Source: Prochlorococcus sp. AG-311-J23
Lineage (GTDB): Bacteria; Cyanobacteriota; Cyanobacteriia; PCC-6307; Cyanobiaceae
Reading direction: 5' to 3'
Assembly (NCBI GenBank): GCA_003284375.1
Contig: QBVL01000003.1
Location: 54,784-118,783 of the forward strand
Length of the DNA stretch: 64,000 nt
The position numbers and the translations under genes are program-made. Shown here piece by piece: positions 38,209 to 47,429 of the stretch. A model generated the notes under the pieces. That model had not been told where the DNA came from, searched no databases, and saw only the letters and a program-made list of their open reading frames with translations. Position 1 is the first letter of the stretch. Each line of letters opens with the position of its first letter.

Positions 38209-39850
38209 AGTCTTCAATTGCTTTTTCGCAAGCTCTCTTGGTTATTGCCATCATTGTTAAGGTAGGGCTTTGCCAAGATGAAGTAGGCCAGCAAGCTCCA
38301 TCAACTACTAATACATTGTTGCATTCCCATAGACGATTCCAGTTGTCTAAAACACTATCTTCCTTATCATTTCCCATTGGTGCTCCTCCTACCTCATGTA
38401 TGTAATAACCAGGGGGGGGAGCATCGCTTTTTGTAGCAAATGACTTACTTAATATTTGTTTGGTAAATGGAATATTGAGCATCTCATTAGCAGGAATAAT
38501 ATTGCCATTTCCAGTATTAATAATAAGTTCAATCATTCTGTTCATTTCTGAAACCATTCGTTGTTCATTTTTACGCCAAACCATTGATATGTGTGGTACT
38601 GAAATACCATATAAATCTTTGCTCTTCGAAAGAGAAACAGTGTTTTTATTATTTGGGAGTACTTCTCCATGACCAATAAGGAATCCGGTTTTTGTATTTT
38701 TATATTTTTTTAAAACATCTGGTGGTTCAAATCTGTCTATTCCTCCCCAAATGCCATATCCACCGACAAAGTTTTTTTTAGTTGAGTGGCTTCTTCCGAT
38801 GGGGATAAAGAAGCTACCAGCTCCTGTTAAAGGATTATTATTATTATTATTATTTTTATCTGAATAATCAATGAAATTCTTATCGATTGGGACAGTGAAA
38901 AACCTACAGGTTGAGATATGATCCATTAAATTCATCCCTAATGAATGAGAGGGGTCAATTAGACCGTTTGAATTATTACTTTCTTCGGAACTTAATAGGA
39001 TTCTAATTGTTTGTATTGTTGATGCACATAATATTATTAATTTACCTTCTAATTCACTTCTCTCTCCATTCTTTTGATTTACTATAATAATACTTTTTGC
39101 AGACTTTCTATCCTTGTTTAATACTAATTTATCTACAATATGATTTGAAAGTATTTCTATTTTACCTAGCCTAGCTGCTTCTTTTAATGTGCTGCCTAAG
39201 CTGCTATAACTGGGCCATTTAGTTTTATCTTTATTTGCTCCAAAACCTCTGGAATGTATAAAGGGAAGATTTAAATTTTCTTTTATATGGGAGGCGAATC
39301 TTGACTCACTCTCTGTAAATGGAAGTTTCCCAATATATTTACCATTAGGTAGTTGATTGAGATCGTCTTTATTACCATATATTTTTAGAAAACTCTCTAT
39401 TTCTGAATAATGTGACTCAAGATCTTTATAACTAATAGGCCATTCAAGATTATATTCTTTTTCTTTTGAGGCTTCAAAATCTTCATAAGATAATCTCAAG
39501 GTTATCCCTCCCCAAGTAAGGCTCCTTCCACCAACTTGATTGCCTTGCGTCCATATGAATGGGGCTTTTGGTGGGTAGGTGTAAGGATTTACTTTTTTGT
39601 TGGCGTACAGTAAGGGATTTGATTTCCAGAAACCTGGATGTTGAGGTTGATTTTGATAATTTCCAGTTGTTACCCCTATAAGTCTCCGAATCATGTTGCA
39701 AGGCTCTGTTCCGTTTGCCTTCTTGATCCCTAGATCAGGACCTCTTTCAATTACTAGTACTCGTACTCCAGCCTTAGCCATTGTTAAGGCTGCCATCCCG
39801 CCGGTTGCACCAGAACCAACAATTATGACTTCGTATGGCTTGTCAATCAT
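38198..39850 (-). CDS. GMC family FAD-dependent oxidoreductase
   Basis: Alcohol/choline/glucose-dehydrogenase-like flavoprotein of 550 residues. The FAD motif is VIIVGSGATGGMAALTMAKAG (8-28) with ERGPDLG. The C-terminal part has the active-site region YYIHEVGGAPMGN and NVLVVDGACWPTSSWQSPTLTMMAI typical of GMC_oxred_C. An insert of seven Asn coded by an ATT repeat lies near residue 335. No partner cytochrome or small subunit is adjacent. The substrate is unknown. Confidence 0.88.
   Translation of the reverse strand: MIDKPYEVIIVGSGATGGMAALTMAKAGVRVLVIERGPDLGIKKANGTEPCNMIRRLIGVTTGNYQNQPQHPGFWKSNPLLYANKKVNPYTYPPKAPFIWTQGNQVGGRSLTWGGITLRLSYEDFEASKEKEYNLEWPISYKDLESHYSEIESFLKIYGNKDDLNQLPNGKYIGKLPFTESESRFASHIKENLNLPFIHSRGFGANKDKTKWPSYSSLGSTLKEAARLGKIEILSNHIVDKLVLNKDRKSAKSIIIVNQKNGERSELEGKLIILCASTIQTIRILLSSEESNNSNGLIDPSHSLGMNLMDHISTCRFFTVPIDKNFIDYSDKNNNNNNNPLTGAGSFFIPIGRSHSTKKNFVGGYGIWGGIDRFEPPDVLKKYKNTKTGFLIGHGEVLPNNKNTVSLSKSKDLYGISVPHISMVWRKNEQRMVSEMNRMIELIINTGNGNIIPANEMLNIPFTKQILSKSFATKSDAPPPGYYIHEVGGAPMGNDKEDSVLDNWNRLWECNNVLVVDGACWPTSSWQSPTLTMMAITKRACEKAIEDFKG
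38834..38854. repeat. (ATT)7 microsatellite in the GMC oxidoreductase gene
   Basis: Seven perfect ATT units on the plus strand coding seven Asn. It is similar in kind to the tract at 35623 in another flavoprotein gene. Confidence 0.9.
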
Positions 39851-40191
39851 TTTTAGGAGCTCTTATATTTTAAATTTGGTTGATTTAGGGAATTATTTTT
39901 TTAATATGTAAAATTTATATTAAATCATAGGGTTAATTACTAGACCGATGAAAAATTTGATTAATTTAAATAGTTTTTCTTACTTTAATAAAGCATTAGC
40001 GTGGAACTTCGTATTTTGAAGATTCTTAAATAATTTGTTCGTAAATAAATAAATAATTTTTTTGATTTGTTTTTATGATTTAGGAGAGATAGTAGTATTA
40101 GTCTTTTATTTCTGATATATATTAAATCAAATATTTAACTGTTAGACCCCTTTTGAATTAAAATATAATCATAAGTAGCCATTAGAAATTT
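39851..40191. other. 341-base divergent intergenic region
   Basis: Very AT-rich spacer between the GMC and pentapeptide genes. A perfect TATAAT at 40164-40169 would give a leader of about 16 bases for the gene at 40192. No reading frame or strong hairpin is seen. Confidence 0.4.
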
Positions 40192-40665
40192 ATGATTAAA
40201 AGTCTTCTTCTTTTTGTAAGCTCCGTTCTATTTTTCTTTTGTCCTCTGTCAGCTTATTCAGCTTTGGACTATGGAAAGCAAACCTTGATAGGTGCTGATT
40301 TCTCCAACATCGATTTGAAAGGTGCGACTTTCTATTTAAGTGATCTCCAAGATTCTGATTTTTCAGGTAGTGATCTTCAAGGAGCTAGTTTTTTTGATGC
40401 AAAACTTGAAAACGCTAATTTAAGTAATACAAATATGAGAGATGTAACAATGGATGCAGCTATACTTAATGGCGCAAACCTTTCAAATAGCGTATTAGAA
40501 GGTGCTTTTGCTTATAATGCTAAATTTGAAAACGTTATTATTGAAGGAGCCGATTTTACTGATGTATTAATCGCAAAGGATGTTAAAAATAAACTATGTC
40601 TTATCGCAGATGGGATAAACAGTGTTACGAATAAAAAAACAATTGAAACATTGGACTGTCAGTAG
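40192..40665 (+). CDS. secreted pentapeptide-repeat protein
   Basis: A signal peptide (hydrophobic 5-22, cleavage likely after AYS near 23) precedes about 15 pentapeptide units of the A(D/N)LXX type between residues 34 and 125 (GADFSNIDLKGATF, GANLSNSVLEGAF). This forms a right-handed quadrilateral beta helix. The signal points to the thylakoid lumen or periplasm. The C-terminal 30 residues have two Cys that could form a disulfide. The GT-C gene starts 5 bases downstream, so they are probably cotranscribed. Confidence 0.85.
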   Translation: MIKSLLLFVSSVLFFFCPLSAYSALDYGKQTLIGADFSNIDLKGATFYLSDLQDSDFSGSDLQGASFFDAKLENANLSNTNMRDVTMDAAILNGANLSNSVLEGAFAYNAKFENVIIEGADFTDVLIAKDVKNKLCLIADGINSVTNKKTIETLDCQ

Positions 40666-40670
40666 CCAGC

Positions 40671-42767
40671 ATGTTTATTAAGAGAAATATTAATCACTCT
40701 AAATATATTTTTTGGGTTTCAATTTTATTTATATGGATTCTTTCCACCATCTTTGATCGGATTTGGTGGGATTTATATAGCAATACTCCGTCATGGGATC
40801 AGGCTGATTATCTCAATAGTGCCCTTGACCATGCCCGCGCACTCTCTTTTTTGGGAGGAGATGGAGTTTCAGACTTTAGTTCTTTACTAGATAAATCGCC
40901 AAAGATTCCTCCTTTGGCCTCAATAATCAATGGAGCCGTAATTGCCTTTGCTGGTGATGCTCCTCATCAAGCTGCCTGGTCCTTAAGTTTTTGGAATGGA
41001 TTTTTGATATTTAATATTGCCTCATGGGGACTTTATTTGAGAGGGAAAATCTTTGGGCTTTTTTGTGTTCTTATTGCTGCATGTTCTCCTTTCTTGTTTC
41101 ATCTAAGAACTGATTATGTATTGGAGTTACCCTTAATCTCCGCTATTACATTTTATTTATTTCATCTAGGAAAGTGGAGTGATAAATCAATTGGAGGTAA
41201 ATGGATTCAATTGTTAATTGCTACTTTTGCATGCTCTTTTTCTTTATTAATTAAGCAGAGCTCTTTATTAGTTATAATACCTTCTTTGTTATTTATTTTT
41301 ATTCTTTCTTTTAAAAGAGATAAAAAATTTAGATTACAATTTTTATGCTTAGTTCTTGTCAGTATTTTATCGATTTTACCTTGGTTTTATCACAATTGGA
41401 TAATGATATTAAGTGGAACTTATAGAGCTGTTTTTGAATCAGCTGCTATAGAAGGTGATCCTTCTATTTTGGGTTTCAAAAGTATTTTCTGGTACTTCCC
41501 TTATTTAGATAATCAGTTTGGAAGTTTTATTTTCTTTTTTGGCTTGTCAGGAATATTATTTGGCTTTTTAACCTATATAAGATCTTTTAGAAATCAGGCA
41601 ATATTAGGTGATATTTATAATAAAAATAATTATAAATGGACATGGATTTATTTTAATTTAATAACATCCTGGGCTTTTACAACTTTCATTCCTAATAAGG
41701 ATGAAAGATATATAGCGTGTACAATCCCGTTAATTATTTTACTATTAGCCCTTGGTTTTACTAAGTGGAGTGATTGGTTATATACTTATTTTAAATTTAA
41801 CTCTTATGGTTTATTACTGATTCCTTTTTTAAGTTTTTTGTTTTCCAACTCCATTAACAAATTTAACACCTCTCAAAATATTTCAAGTAAATATTACCCT
41901 GTTAAAGACATTATATCTACAGTCAGATCGGATCATACTTTCGATAAAAAAGAAACAGTTATTGTTGTGCCCAGCACCCCTGAGATTAATCAGCATAATG
42001 TAAGCTATTTCGGAAGAATGCAAGGTGGGAATATTTTAGGCAGGCAACTTGGGCAATCCCTTTTGCACATAGAACCTGTTCTTAGATATTCTAATTGGAT
42101 TATTTTGGCAGAGGGAGATCAAGGCTCAGTTTCAAGTAATTCACTAGCTCTGGACAAAGCGATTAGAGATAGCTCCCTTTTCATACAAGTTCGAGAATTT
42201 CCTAGAGAAAAGGAAGGAAGCTATTCTCTATGGAAGAGAAGTTCAAGTTCACCTAAGCAAAATGAATTTCATAATAAATTTATTGAACTAGCCAAGGGGA
42301 TGGAGCAAGGTCCATTAGGTATTAAATTGATTTTTGATGAAATAGAAATAGAACATATGCTTGATGGGCATTTTCAATATAAAAGTATTGTTAGAAATAA
42401 GGCATTATCAAACATAAGTGCAGATCCCGAAGATGTTGAATCTTTATGGTCCTTATCTCTTCTGAAAATATTATCGAATAGACCATCCGAAGCAGATATT
42501 TATTTAAGAAATTTAGAAATGTTGTTGCCAAATAATCCCTGGCCAAGCGTTTATCGAACTATAGTTAACTTTGCATCTTGGAATCCATGGAAGGCATCCT
42601 TGATAGCCGATAGAGCTCATAAAAGAAATCCAAATTACTTACTAAAAAGTTTTGGTGATACAAGTGCACTTTTTAGAGGAGCTTTCTGGCGATTAAAGTC
42701 TGCTTCAAATAGTTTTCCGAATGCAATAAAAAACATTGATGAGGCTCTAAACCCAATAGAAAAATAG
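40671..42767 (+). CDS. GT-C fold membrane glycosyltransferase (GT39/PMT-like)
   Basis: A 698-residue polytopic protein. After the first membrane helix (13-32) the lumenal loop TPSWDQADYLNSALDHA carries the acidic residues typical of GT-C catalytic loops. About eleven helices follow to residue 395. A soluble C-terminal domain of about 290 residues includes a TPR-like helical section (SLLKILSNRPSEADIYLRNLEMLLPNN). It probably transfers sugar from a polyprenyl-phosphate donor; acceptor unknown. Confidence 0.75.
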   Translation: MFIKRNINHSKYIFWVSILFIWILSTIFDRIWWDLYSNTPSWDQADYLNSALDHARALSFLGGDGVSDFSSLLDKSPKIPPLASIINGAVIAFAGDAPHQAAWSLSFWNGFLIFNIASWGLYLRGKIFGLFCVLIAACSPFLFHLRTDYVLELPLISAITFYLFHLGKWSDKSIGGKWIQLLIATFACSFSLLIKQSSLLVIIPSLLFIFILSFKRDKKFRLQFLCLVLVSILSILPWFYHNWIMILSGTYRAVFESAAIEGDPSILGFKSIFWYFPYLDNQFGSFIFFFGLSGILFGFLTYIRSFRNQAILGDIYNKNNYKWTWIYFNLITSWAFTTFIPNKDERYIACTIPLIILLLALGFTKWSDWLYTYFKFNSYGLLLIPFLSFLFSNSINKFNTSQNISSKYYPVKDIISTVRSDHTFDKKETVIVVPSTPEINQHNVSYFGRMQGGNILGRQLGQSLLHIEPVLRYSNWIILAEGDQGSVSSNSLALDKAIRDSSLFIQVREFPREKEGSYSLWKRSSSSPKQNEFHNKFIELAKGMEQGPLGIKLIFDEIEIEHMLDGHFQYKSIVRNKALSNISADPEDVESLWSLSLLKILSNRPSEADIYLRNLEMLLPNNPWPSVYRTIVNFASWNPWKASLIADRAHKRNPNYLLKSFGDTSALFRGAFWRLKSASNSFPNAIKNIDEALNPIEK

Positions 42768-42802
42768 AAGCTTAGAAAAATCTCTATTTCGACTTGCAGG
42801 CA

Positions 42803-42973
42803 TCAGAGTTGGTCTCTTTCAAATGTTTTTGTTATTTCTTTTAGAAATTCAACTATTTGTATATTTGTATATCCAAGCTCAGTCCTAAGACCTTTACATG
42901 AAGATGTGATCTCTTTCCAAATATCAGCTCTTACAATTGCTTCTCTGTCTTTTAAGTAACGCTCTTCTTTCAT
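42803..42973 (-). CDS. small conserved-looking protein, unknown
   Basis: A 56-residue charged helical protein, MKEERYLKDREAIVRADIWK at the start. The frame is open to an ATG at 43039, but those extra 22 residues are coded by one arm of a strong hairpin (43018-43058), so the ATG at 42973 is the better start. No motif is recognised. Confidence 0.5.
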   Translation of the reverse strand: MKEERYLKDREAIVRADIWKEITSSCKGLRTELGYTNIQIVEFLKEITKTFERDQL

Positions 42974-43017
42974 TTTGATTTGATTATGTAAGGTATGGGT
43001 TCCTGAGCTTTTTAAGA

Positions 43018-43058
43018 AAAGCAACCAAGTAAATCTCAAACTTTTACTTGGTTGCTTT
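43018..43058 (-). terminator. putative terminator hairpin downstream of tRNA-Ser
   Basis: Perfect 16-bp arms (43018-43033, AAAGCAACCAAGTAAA; 43043-43058) with a 9-base loop. Read leftward, the stem ends in TTTTCTT, so it fits a Rho-independent terminator for minus-strand transcription from tRNA-Ser about 250 bases away. Read rightward it has fewer T residues after the stem. Confidence 0.6.
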
Positions 43059-43307
43059 GATTGATATCAAATCAGTACCTTAAAAATGTTTAAAACCTAT
43101 ATTTGAGTTACCTTAACGAAAAAATAAAAGAATCATGAGAATTTTGGCATTCTTGTAGGTATTAAATATTTGATTTACTTATCTTATTAGGCGCAAAAAT
43201 AAATCATTTTTAAGATTCTTTGATTAATCTATCTAATATTTGGACTTGTTTATCATATTGAAGGGGCAAGAGTATAATTAAATATCTCCAAACTCCCCGA
43301 TATGGAA

Positions 43308-43394
43308 CGGAGAGTGGGGGATTCGAACCCCCGATGGAGTTGCCCCCATGCTAGTTTTCAAGACTAGAGCCATAAACCGCTCGACCAACTCTCC
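43308..43394 (-). tRNA. tRNA-Ser (anticodon UGA)
   Basis: An 87-base class II tRNA. The acceptor stem GGAGAGT pairs with ACTCTCC, with discriminator G. The anticodon stem-loop CTAGTCTTGAAAACTAG gives anticodon TGA. A long variable arm (CATGGGGGCAACTCCAT) and a T arm with GGTTCGAATCC are present. CCA is not encoded. Confidence 0.97.
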
Positions 43395-43592
43395 ACTTAA
43401 AATTTTACCTTATTAACTTCAGAATTCTTAAAAAAATTGCTCAAACGAGAATTTCATCACTTTTCTATTAATTCAGTTTCAAATGGGATGCTTTTAAGCT
43501 TGTAAAAATTTCAGAACTTATAGATTCTCTGTGTGCATAAATGTCAGTGAGATTATTTGTGCAATAATTTCAGACATTGGTAAATCACATTC

Positions 43593-43787
43593 ATGGCAAG
43601 CAACAAGAGCTCACAATCTCGTTTCCTTGGAGACCTTCCAATGGAGGGTGGTATTAGTCAAAAAGAGAAATACCGTTATGTAGCTCACTTGATGTTCTTT
43701 ATTGGATGTGCACTGTTTTCCTTTGGTATTTGGGCTCTCTCCGGCTTTACTGCTTCAAGCGGAGCAACAGGACCGTTTCCTTTCTAA
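43593..43787 (+). CDS. small single-helix membrane protein, unknown
   Basis: A 64-residue protein with a polar N-terminus (SRFLGDLPMEGGISQKEKYR), one hydrophobic helix (about 30-50, HLMFFIGCALFSFGIWALSG) and a short glycine-rich tail ending GPFPF. The size and layout resemble thylakoid low-molecular-mass subunits, but I cannot match it to a named Psb, Psa or Ndh protein. It is not a high-light-inducible protein, because it lacks the ExxNGR motif. A 12-bp palindrome lies 15 bases after the stop. Confidence 0.7.
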   Translation: MASNKSSQSRFLGDLPMEGGISQKEKYRYVAHLMFFIGCALFSFGIWALSGFTASSGATGPFPF

Positions 43788-43838
43788 ATGGAATGGAATG
43801 GAAAAATCGATTTTGGATTATTAGACCTAAATAAAATA

Positions 43839-44102
43839 TTATTGAACCAACAACTTATTTATAGTTTTTTCTCTATCTTCAATGAGAGTTAGGAGCCATT
43901 TTGATCCTAATGCCCTAGAAATACTTCTATTTTTTAGTAGTTCACAAATTCTTTTATAAAGTTTGTCTGATTCAATATTGTTATTGAACCATTTCTCGAA
44001 TTTGAGAATTTCATCTTGGTTTTTACAAGCTCGCAGTTGATCGATAAGTGCATCATTAATACTTGTGCCACTTATTTTTAATGGTTTATTTGTTGTAGTC
44101 AT
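43839..44102 (-). CDS. small helical protein, unknown
   Basis: An 87-residue soluble protein with even Lys/Glu spacing (DQLRACKNQDEILKFEKWFNN). It has no motif or membrane segment. A 158-base AT-rich gap separates it from the 3' end of nrdJ on the same strand. Confidence 0.55.
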   Translation of the reverse strand: MTTTNKPLKISGTSINDALIDQLRACKNQDEILKFEKWFNNNIESDKLYKRICELLKNRSISRALGSKWLLTLIEDREKTINKLLVQ

Positions 44103-44260
44103 TGAAATTTTTGAGAAGACAATACCTATTTAATATTTAGCTAAATTTTCTAATTTGGACAATTATTTTTAAGATTTCTTTGAAAAGTAAAGCTTTTTTA
44201 TTAATTAAAAATTTTCTCGTTGGATATAAAATACCCTCACTCAAGATTGCATGACTGGTC

Positions 44261-46597
44261 TTAAGACGGCTTAGCTAGTGGGAGTAAGCATTTATCAGAA
44301 TCGCAACCTGCTGGACCTGCTTCAGTAAGCTCCCCTTGATCATATCGACTAAGAGCTTCAAAGAAATCACAATTGTCTCTTCTTTTTATTACCTCTGATT
44401 GCATTTTTGTGTAGCATTCTTCGTCAATAGGTTCAAAAGGAAGTCTAGGAAAGGTTGCATTTGCATCAAACCTTGCCAACAATGCAGCTGAAATATAACC
44501 TTTGTTTTCATTGATAGAGCTATGGAGAGCTTTAGCTAAACCCTCTATCTCATTTTCTCTGAATTCAATAGTTGCAGAGGTGTTGTGGTCTGTGTAGTTT
44601 GTTTGAACTTGCATATAAAAATCAAATTGTGCAAGAGCTGAGAAGTTGTTGATATCTATTTGATCAGCACCAGGGATGTTTGCCCAACTTACCTCAGTCG
44701 GTATTTCAACCAGCCACTCAGTACATTTCGGATCGAATGGATTGTCTAGTAATTTTCCATTTTCATCTTTATCTGACTGAGAAGGAACGATTGTATATCC
44801 ATAATCCATGCACGCCAATGCAACTGGATCGTTCTTTCTAAAAGTAATTCTTCTAATAAAACGCTGAGCTTTTGGAGGATGCCAACCTGGTGAAGCCCCT
44901 GTTAGAAGACTTTTTGTCCCTGCAGGTTGAACTGTCGTACAACGACTTGGACGGCGAATATTATGTCTATCACAATACTCAAAAACTGTATCGTTGACGA
45001 TTTTCCTCCATCGGCTCAAAAAGGTAGCTTCTTTGAGTTTAAAATCTTTTCCTTCGTTTGTCTCAGGTCGTCCCGCTTCCCACCATTGTAACCATGGGGT
45101 CCCAAACGCATGAACAAAAAAGTCAAAAAGTCCTGTGAAGCTTACCCCAACAATGGGATCCCATTCGCGACTTTTTCTGTATCTCTCTACTTCAAATCTA
45201 TGATTAAGGAGACAGGCCACTGATAAAGCTGCTGCTTTGAAAGCATCTTCTTGTTGATTTATGTCTAATGGATCAATTTGATTAAGATGTATTTCTGCAA
45301 GATTACAGTGAAAATCTGAACCTAGAATTTCTCCGCAAGGATTAAGACCATATCTACTAAGTCTGTGAAAAAGTTCTTTATCATCAAATGGACCATAATT
45401 TGATTGAATCCATTTGGAGGCTTCTTCTTTGCCTTGGTCACAATAGATATCTATGAATTCATTCCTAAGCTCTACTGTTGAAAGTATGTCAGCATTTGAG
45501 CGTGCAATTGCCTCTGGTGCAAATTGAATAGCTCCCTCACCTGAATGAAATTGCTTAATAACGGCATCGACAAGAACATCTAATTCAGGTTTGGTGTGGT
45601 AAACCCTGGTATGGTTAGCCATTCTTAATGCATCCTTCTCTGGGTCAATACTCCAATTACCATCGGAGTCTTGCTTCCATAAATTTTCTTTAGCACCAGC
45701 CGCTTCTAAATCTTGCGAAGAAAATTGGCGCATACCTGCACTTCTTCTGATGTTACCAGCAACGATTGTTACGGCTGCTTCGTCGATAAGTAGACAACAT
45801 TCAATTGAAGTTAATTTTCTTCCTTCTGCTTTGTTCAAAAGGGTTGCCACACGTGGATATAAATCTTTGAGTTTTACAGGGTTCGCCATGCCTCCGAAAC
45901 CTTTTAGTGACTCACCCGCTGGCCTTACATCTTTTAAATCAATAGAAACATTAACAATTTTAGAATTGAAACTATTGTCACTGCTTAATTCAAGGATTTT
46001 TTGATAGCTATCAACCCATCCACGTCTACTATCCCCAACTTTTATGAATACATTATTATCTTTAGTAGAAAATGTAGTCTTTTCATTTCTTTCTTCAGAA
46101 GGGGTTAATCCAATATCCGTAACATTTTTAATATTAATTTTATTTCTAACCTCTGGTAGTAGATCAATCAAGTGAGGTTCAATTATCGCACCGGTTCCAC
46201 AACCCATCATTGCTAAATCCATCATTAGTCCAAAGGCTTGCCAATCAACAAGATTTGTTGAGGTGCAATTGTAGGCTCCAGAAAAATTCTTCTCTTTTTC
46301 AATCCATTCTGTTCCCCCTATCCAAAGCCATCGTCCTGAGGGAAGAGCTTTTTTCTCGTGTTGCATTCTTTGCATTAAATTTATTTCTGCTTCATTTAGT
46401 CCCCCAAGCTTCTTTAGACCATCCAAGTTTCTTTTATTTACTTGTTCCCAGCTTTCACGACCAGCTGGAAGTTTCCTACTATAAGTTCTGTAAAAGACAG
46501 GATTAGCTGCAGGTGCAGTTATTGGGAAATCAGTCCTAACATTTCTTTTCCCCGATGCTGAATTATTGGTTTCGGGCTGGCTTGTTGCGATTGTCAA
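44261..46597 (-). CDS. nrdJ: adenosylcobalamin-dependent ribonucleotide reductase (class II)
   Basis: Reduces ribonucleotides to deoxyribonucleotides using a cobalamin-derived thiyl radical, oxygen-independent. The 778-residue monomeric form is like the Lactobacillus RTPR type. The active-site loop is GLNPCGEILGSDFHCNLAEIHL, PAGTKSLLTGASPGWH is in the barrel, and the redox-active C-terminal pair is Cys765/Cys770 (GCDSDKC). Start is TTG. It ties growth to B12, in line with the CbiX gene in this window. Two NrdR-like boxes lie 34-80 bases upstream. Confidence 0.95.
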   Translation of the reverse strand: MTIATSQPETNNSASGKRNVRTDFPITAPAANPVFYRTYSRKLPAGRESWEQVNKRNLDGLKKLGGLNEAEINLMQRMQHEKKALPSGRWLWIGGTEWIEKEKNFSGAYNCTSTNLVDWQAFGLMMDLAMMGCGTGAIIEPHLIDLLPEVRNKINIKNVTDIGLTPSEERNEKTTFSTKDNNVFIKVGDSRRGWVDSYQKILELSSDNSFNSKIVNVSIDLKDVRPAGESLKGFGGMANPVKLKDLYPRVATLLNKAEGRKLTSIECCLLIDEAAVTIVAGNIRRSAGMRQFSSQDLEAAGAKENLWKQDSDGNWSIDPEKDALRMANHTRVYHTKPELDVLVDAVIKQFHSGEGAIQFAPEAIARSNADILSTVELRNEFIDIYCDQGKEEASKWIQSNYGPFDDKELFHRLSRYGLNPCGEILGSDFHCNLAEIHLNQIDPLDINQQEDAFKAAALSVACLLNHRFEVERYRKSREWDPIVGVSFTGLFDFFVHAFGTPWLQWWEAGRPETNEGKDFKLKEATFLSRWRKIVNDTVFEYCDRHNIRRPSRCTTVQPAGTKSLLTGASPGWHPPKAQRFIRRITFRKNDPVALACMDYGYTIVPSQSDKDENGKLLDNPFDPKCTEWLVEIPTEVSWANIPGADQIDINNFSALAQFDFYMQVQTNYTDHNTSATIEFRENEIEGLAKALHSSINENKGYISAALLARFDANATFPRLPFEPIDEECYTKMQSEVIKRRDNCDFFEALSRYDQGELTEAGPAGCDSDKCLLPLAKPS

Positions 46598-46630
46598 AAT
46601 CTTTGTACCCCTTTGGTAATTACTACCTTA

Positions 46631-46677
46631 ACGCCATGTATAGCGTTAGCAAGTTTTTTTAACACCATCTACAGGGG
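46631..46677 (-). promoter_or_regulatory. tandem NrdR-box-like sites upstream of nrdJ
   Basis: Box 1, ACGCCATGTATAGCGT at 46631-46646, matches the published NrdR consensus acaCwAtATaTwGtgt at 12 of 16 positions. Box 2, ACACCATCTACAGGGG at 46662-46677, matches at 11 of 16. Their starts are exactly 31 bp apart, about three helical turns, as in known NrdR operators. NrdR is an ATP/dATP-sensing repressor of ribonucleotide reductase genes. The nrdR gene itself is not in the window. Confidence 0.55.
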
Positions 46678-46709
46678 GACTTCAAGAAAACAAGTTTTTT
46701 ATTTTATTA

Positions 46710-47393
46710 ATGAAGCGAACACCGGAACCAGAGCTCATGCAAAGCCCCTCGCAGGTAAGGGCTTACGCGGATGCGGATTTCTCTAGGAGTGATTCAATGG
46801 TGATTCAATCGCTTGAAAAATATTTAAAAAAAGTAGGAAAAACTCTTAATAAAACTGATTTAATTTTTGACATAGCATGTGGGCCAGGAAATATTTCAGA
46901 GAGAATTGCCAAGAATTGGCCTTTCGTAAATGTTGTAGGAATTGATGGCTCAAAGGAAATGTTGAATGAAGCAGAAAACAAGCTTCTTAAAAGTCTCTCG
47001 AAGAATCTCTCTTATCAATTGATTGAAATTAATTCAATAGCCAAAGGTGAAACACATTTTCCTTTTAAAGCTGATGTCCTTGTCAGTAATAGCGCATTGC
47101 ATCATTTTCATGATCCTTATGGATTTTGGGGTGCGTTAAAAAAACTTGGTAAAAACAAATGCATTCATATTCATCGTGATTTAATAAGGCCTCCATCTAT
47201 AGAAAAAGCATTTGAGATAAAAGAGAAACATCTTTCAAATTCCCCAGAAATTCTAAAAAAGGATTTTTATGCATCTCTCAAGGCATCATTTACAGTTGAT
47301 GAAGTAACTCAACAACTAATTGATGCAGGGTTATCTCAATTGAAGGTTTTTCAAGTTGATGAGCTTTATTTTGAGATTATTGGGTGTATTTAA
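46710..47393 (+). CDS. class I SAM-dependent methyltransferase
   Basis: Rossmann-like methyltransferase of 227 residues. Motif I is IFDIACGPGNISERIA (about 53-68), followed by the acidic ribose-binding VVGIDGSKEML. ADVLVSNSALHHFHDP is the motif IV region. This arrangement is common among small-molecule methyltransferases; the substrate cannot be named. It is divergent from nrdJ, and the NrdR-like boxes could in principle act on it too. Confidence 0.82.
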   Translation: MKRTPEPELMQSPSQVRAYADADFSRSDSMVIQSLEKYLKKVGKTLNKTDLIFDIACGPGNISERIAKNWPFVNVVGIDGSKEMLNEAENKLLKSLSKNLSYQLIEINSIAKGETHFPFKADVLVSNSALHHFHDPYGFWGALKKLGKNKCIHIHRDLIRPPSIEKAFEIKEKHLSNSPEILKKDFYASLKASFTVDEVTQQLIDAGLSQLKVFQVDELYFEIIGCI

Positions 47394-47429
47394 TCTTTCC
47401 CCTGAACAAATGAACAACCAAAAACAATA

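Noticed and set aside
42974..43039. N-terminal 22-codon extension of the small gene at 42803-42973
   Set aside because: It is encoded by one arm of a strong hairpin and looks unlike a protein start.
43593..43787. High-light-inducible (Hli) protein
   Set aside because: The ExxNGR chlorophyll-binding motif is absent.
46598..46709. Possible cobalamin riboswitch upstream of nrdJ
   Set aside because: The gap is only about 112 bases and shows no B12-box; NrdR-like boxes explain the symmetry better.
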